NCBI GenBank assembly: GCA_946414115.1
Contig: CAMKNF010000099.1
Span: forward strand, 1-7,436
DNA length: 7,436 bases
DNA from: an uncultured Ruminococcus sp.
GTDB lineage: Bacteria > Bacillota > Clostridia > Oscillospirales > Acutalibacteraceae
Direction of reading: 5' to 3'
A model generated the notes under the pieces. That model did no database searches. It saw only the letters and a list, made by a program, of their open reading frames with translations, and was not told the DNA's origin. How positions within the stretch are numbered: the stretch's first letter is position 1; the number at the start of each line of letters is the position of its first letter. The position numbers were made by a program, and so were the translations under genes. Of this stretch, positions 4,816 through 7,436 are shown piece by piece.

Positions 4816-5526
4816 TTAAAATAATGCTACAATCCAATCATACAGCGGAACAAACGCAATCGGCAGGAAAATTGCAGGCACCATATTCATAACCTTTAGC
4901 TTTGTAATTCCGAGAATATTCAGCGCAAGTCCTATGATTATAACATAGCCTACGCAGTTCATTTCATTTACAACCGCAGTTGTGAGCAACGGCTCAATCC
5001 ACGTTGCAAGGAGCGTGATAAGTCCCTGATACACAAGCACAAATCCGGCAGAGAACAGAACGCCAACGCCGAGCGTGCTTGCAAAAATTATGCTTGAGCA
5101 GAAGTCCATTGCCGACTTTGTAAACAACACCGAGCAATCGCCCTCAAGTCCTGCCTGTAAAGAGCCGACAATCGTCATTGCTCCCACGCAGAACAGCAGA
5201 CAGGACGACACAAATCCCTGTGCTACGGTTGAATTTTTATCGCCCTTGCTTACCTTTTGTTCAATGAATTTTCCCACGTTATTTACACGCTTGTCCAAAT
5301 CAAAAAGCTCTCCGATGATTGTGCCGACAATCATAGCTATAACCGCAATCAGCGTGTTCTGACCGCAAAGGCAACCTGAAATTCCGATAAATGCCGTGAT
5401 AAGACCAAGCGCCTTGAAAACCGAGTCGCCGACACGCTCGGGTATTCCCTTTTTGAACACAAGTCCTATAGTTCCGCCAAAAAGCACAGTTGCCGTATTT
5501 ACAAAAGTTCCGACTAATCCGTACAT
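4816..5526 (-). CDS. DUF554 family membrane protein (YqgA/YdfK-like)
   Basis: The 236-residue, highly hydrophobic protein has about seven or eight predicted membrane segments (around 4-24, 35-53, 57-75, 102-122, 143-165, 166-186, 190-207 and 213-233). Family hallmarks are GTFVNTATVLFGG near the N-terminus, KKGIPERVGD, IGISG, GTIIGELFDLD, GFVSSCLLFCVGAMTIVGSLQAGL, SSIIFASTLGVGVLFSA and ALNILGITKLKVMNM-PAIFLP. Length is normal for DUF554 (PF04474). The function is unknown; a transport role is often supposed but not established. The ATG is the first in frame, with a weak, distant Shine-Dalgarno (AAGGA about 13 nt upstream, or GGAATGG nearer). It has its own promoter at 5558-5586. No T-tracted terminator separates it from the GH31 gene 114 bp downstream on the same strand, so read-through into that gene is possible. 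Confidence 0.92.
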   Translation of the reverse strand: MYGLVGTFVNTATVLFGGTIGLVFKKGIPERVGDSVFKALGLITAFIGISGCLCGQNTLIAVIAMIVGTIIGELFDLDKRVNNVGKFIEQKVSKGDKNSTVAQGFVSSCLLFCVGAMTIVGSLQAGLEGDCSVLFTKSAMDFCSSIIFASTLGVGVLFSAGFVLVYQGLITLLATWIEPLLTTAVVNEMNCVGYVIIIGLALNILGITKLKVMNMVPAIFLPIAFVPLYDWIVALF

Positions 5527-5557
5527 TTTACCATTCCATTCCTTTTTACTATATTAA

Positions 5558-5586
5558 AGTATATATCATTTCAAAAAAACATTCAA
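5558..5586 (-). promoter_or_regulatory. Promoter of the DUF554 gene
   Basis: On the minus strand TTGAAT (5586-5581) and TATACT (5563-5558) are spaced by 17 bp, 4/6 and 5/6 matches to consensus. The predicted start near 5551 gives a leader of about 25 nt. A base before the -35 makes GTTGAAT, mirrored by the plus-strand promoter opposite. Confidence 0.75.
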
Positions 5587-5613
5587 CTGATTTATAAAAT
5601 AATCTTATGACTG

Positions 5614-5642
5614 TTGAATTTATTATTCCGATATGATAAAAT
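5614..5642 (+). promoter_or_regulatory. Promoter of asnB
   Basis: On the plus strand TTGAAT (5614-5619) and TAAAAT (5637-5642) are spaced by 17 bp, and TGa immediately before the -10 makes it an extended -10. The predicted start near 5649 leaves a leader of about 70 nt up to ATG 5719, with AAAGGGG (5703-5709) as ribosome binding site. That leader is too short for a T-box. Confidence 0.75.
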
Positions 5643-5718
5643 ATATAGATAAGATAAACTGATAAGAAATGTACTGATTTACATTAAGCTAATAAACCTT
5701 TGAAAGGGGTTAACGGAT

Positions 5719-7436
5719 ATGTGTGGTATTTGCGGATTTACAGGGCAGGTTGTTGACCGTGACGACGTCATCAGAAGTATGACCGAGGTCATCACCCACA
5801 GAGGTCCCGACTCTGACGGATTTTTTACGGACGACTATATTTCAATGGGCTTCCGCCGTCTTTCAATCATCGACCTTGACGCAGGTCATCAGCCGATTTA
5901 CAACGAGGATAAGTCGCTTGTCCTCACCTTTAACGGCGAAATCTACAACTACAAGGAGCTTCGAAAGGTTCTTATTCAGAAAGGACACAAGTTCTACACC
6001 GACACTGACAGTGAGGTGCTTGTTCACGGCTTTGAGGAGTGGCAGGAGGATTTACTGCCGAAGCTTCGTGGTATGTTCGGCTTTGCAATCTACAACACAA
6101 AGGACAAGTCTGTATTTATAGCACGTGACTTTTTCGGAATCAAGCCGATGCACTACACGCAAATCGGCGAGGATTTTGTTTATGCAAGCGAAATCAAGAG
6201 TATTCTTGAACACCCGAAGTTTGTAAAGAGGTTCAATACAAAAGCGCTTGATACCTATCTTTCGTTCCAGTACGCAGTTCCCCCCGAAACCTTCTTTGAG
6301 GGTGTGTACTGCCTTATGCCCGGTCACTACCTCTGGTACCGTAACGGCGAGGTTGAAACCACACGTTACTTTGAGCCACGTTTTAACCCGAATGAAGAAA
6401 TGAGCGAGGAGCAGGCTGTAAACGAGATTGAAAAGGTATTTGAAAACTCCGTAAACGCACATAAAATTGCAGATGTTGAGGTCGGCTGTTTCCTTTCAAG
6501 CGGCGTTGACTCAAGCTACGTTTCAACGTATTTTGCAGACCAAAAGACCTTTACCGTAGGCTTTGACTTCGGCGAGAAGTACAACGAAATAAGCTGGGCT
6601 GAAAACCTGAGCAAGAAAATCGGCGTTGAGCATCACACCCACCTGATTTCAAGTGAGGAGTTCTGGGACGCTGTTCCGACTGTTCAGTACCATATGGACC
6701 AGCCGCTTGCAGACCCGTCGTGTATTGCGCTGTACTTTGTCTCACGCCTTGCAAGTCAGTATGTAAAGGTTGTGCTTTCGGGCGAAGGTGCCGACGAGCT
6801 TTTCGGCGGCTACACCTGCTACAACGACCCGAGAGTTTTCAAGATATATCAGACAATCGTGCCCCACTGCATAAGAAAGGCTATAAGAGCTGTCTGCCGC
6901 AAGCTTCCCGACATCAAGGGCAGAGATTACCTTATCCGTGCCTGCGACCCGCTTGAAGAACGCTACATAGGCAATGCGTTTATGTACGACTACAAGCAGA
7001 AAAAGGATTTGCTCAAAGACCCCTCAATTGCAACACGTCCGCAGGACTACACGAGAAAATACTACTACCGCTGCAGAAAGTACGACGACGTTACAAAGAT
7101 GCAGTATCTTGACATAAATATGTGGATGGTCGGTGACATTCTTCTTAAAGCCGACAGAATGAGTATGGCTAACTCTCTTGAGCTGCGTGTTCCGTTCCTT
7201 GACAAGGAGGTTTTCAAGGTTGCGTCCTCGCTCCCCACAAGACTGCGCTGCAACAAGTCGAACACAAAGTACGCTATGAGAAAAGCCGCTGTTCGTCATA
7301 TGCCCGAGGAAACCGCCGAAAAAGAAAAGCTCGGCTTCCCCGTTCCTACAAGAGTATGGCTGCGAGACGAAAAGTACTACAATGTAGTTAAAAAGAAATT
7401 CAAGGGCAAGACCGCAGAAAAGTTCTTCAACACAGA
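5719..7436 (+). CDS. asnB: Asparagine synthase (glutamine-hydrolysing), 3'-truncated by window edge
   Basis: This enzyme makes asparagine from aspartate, ATP and glutamine in the cytoplasm. The ATG is followed directly by Cys2, the N-terminal nucleophile of class II glutamine amidotransferases, which becomes exposed after Met removal and so fixes the start. The glutaminase domain shows THRGPDS (about 26-32), RRLSIID (46-52), NGEIYNY (72-78), TDSEV (96-100), GMFGFAIYN (118-126) and ARDFFGIKP (135-143). The synthetase domain shows the ATP-binding PP-loop SSGVDSS (260-266), where Ser replaces the first Gly of the common SGGxDS, then SGEGADELFGGY (354-365) and DILLKADRMSMANSLELRVPFLD (473-495), then KLGFPVPTRVWL (537-548). 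572 codons are present without a stop; relatives are about 610-630 residues, so some 40-60 are missing. It is transcribed divergently from the DUF554 gene. Confidence 0.95.
   Translation, partial: MCGICGFTGQVVDRDDVIRSMTEVITHRGPDSDGFFTDDYISMGFRRLSIIDLDAGHQPIYNEDKSLVLTFNGEIYNYKELRKVLIQKGHKFYTDTDSEVLVHGFEEWQEDLLPKLRGMFGFAIYNTKDKSVFIARDFFGIKPMHYTQIGEDFVYASEIKSILEHPKFVKRFNTKALDTYLSFQYAVPPETFFEGVYCLMPGHYLWYRNGEVETTRYFEPRFNPNEEMSEEQAVNEIEKVFENSVNAHKIADVEVGCFLSSGVDSSYVSTYFADQKTFTVGFDFGEKYNEISWAENLSKKIGVEHHTHLISSEEFWDAVPTVQYHMDQPLADPSCIALYFVSRLASQYVKVVLSGEGADELFGGYTCYNDPRVFKIYQTIVPHCIRKAIRAVCRKLPDIKGRDYLIRACDPLEERYIGNAFMYDYKQKKDLLKDPSIATRPQDYTRKYYYRCRKYDDVTKMQYLDINMWMVGDILLKADRMSMANSLELRVPFLDKEVFKVASSLPTRLRCNKSNTKYAMRKAAVRHMPEETAEKEKLGFPVPTRVWLRDEKYYNVVKKKFKGKTAEKFFNT

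Noticed and set aside
4813..4827. gcatta-aaa-taatgc hairpin as terminator of the DUF554 gene
   Set aside because: The stem is short and AT-rich, includes the stop codon, and on the minus strand is followed by gttgctcg and not a T-run.
5649..5718. T-box or other riboswitch ahead of asnB
   Set aside because: The predicted leader is only about 70 nt, has no T-box consensus (no AGGGTGGNACCGCG-like stretch) and no terminator/antiterminator pair.
6052..6462. 136-codon open frame on the minus strand
   Set aside because: It is antisense to asnB, whose family motifs run right through this stretch; there is no independent support.

Overview
The window reads as part of a low-to-moderate-GC Gram-positive (Firmicutes) chromosome, most likely a gut Ruminococcaceae/Oscillospiraceae or Lachnospiraceae relative. 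This rests on AGGAGG-type ribosome binding sites, consensus TTGACA/TATAAT promoters, the HTH plus DUF6442-like gene pair, and a GH31 enzyme that closely resembles, as I remember it, the characterised alpha-glucosidase of Blautia (Ruminococcus) obeum. No rRNA, tRNA, CRISPR array, transposase, integrase or phage gene is visible.

Layout. (1) 2-997, plus strand: C-terminal two thirds of a phosphoglucomutase/phosphomannomutase-family enzyme, cut by the window edge. (2) 998-1145: spacer with two tandem hairpins, an 11-bp direct repeat and a perfect TATAAT box. (3) 1146-2045, plus strand: a membrane-anchored XRE-type HTH regulator with a His-rich repeat linker, a duplicated hydrophobic hairpin and a Cys-rich tail. 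(4) 2054-2088: a perfect 16-bp-stem terminator shared with the convergent operon on the other side. (5) 2642-2106, minus strand: a two-gene operon of a DUF6442-like three-helix membrane protein followed by a 69-residue HTH regulator. It is driven by a fully consensus promoter covered by three copies of an 18-bp dyad. (6) 2749-2774: terminator of the next gene. (7) 4701-2794, minus strand: cytoplasmic GH31 alpha-glucosidase. (8) 5526-4816, minus strand: DUF554 (YqgA/YdfK-like) membrane protein. (9) 5527-5718: divergent control region in which two promoters face away from each other with mirrored GTTGAAT -35 regions. (10) 5719-7436, plus strand: glutamine-hydrolysing asparagine synthetase AsnB, running off the window end.

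The metabolic genes (sugar-phosphate mutase, alpha-glucosidase, asparagine synthetase) are ordinary housekeeping or carbohydrate-use genes and do not form an obvious pathway. The least ordinary part is 998-2748, which holds two convergent HTH regulatory units. One is fused to a membrane domain with possible metal-binding features. The other is encoded next to a separate small membrane protein and is probably autoregulated through three operators. I see no convincing evidence of a wholly new system; the items below are leads of modest strength.
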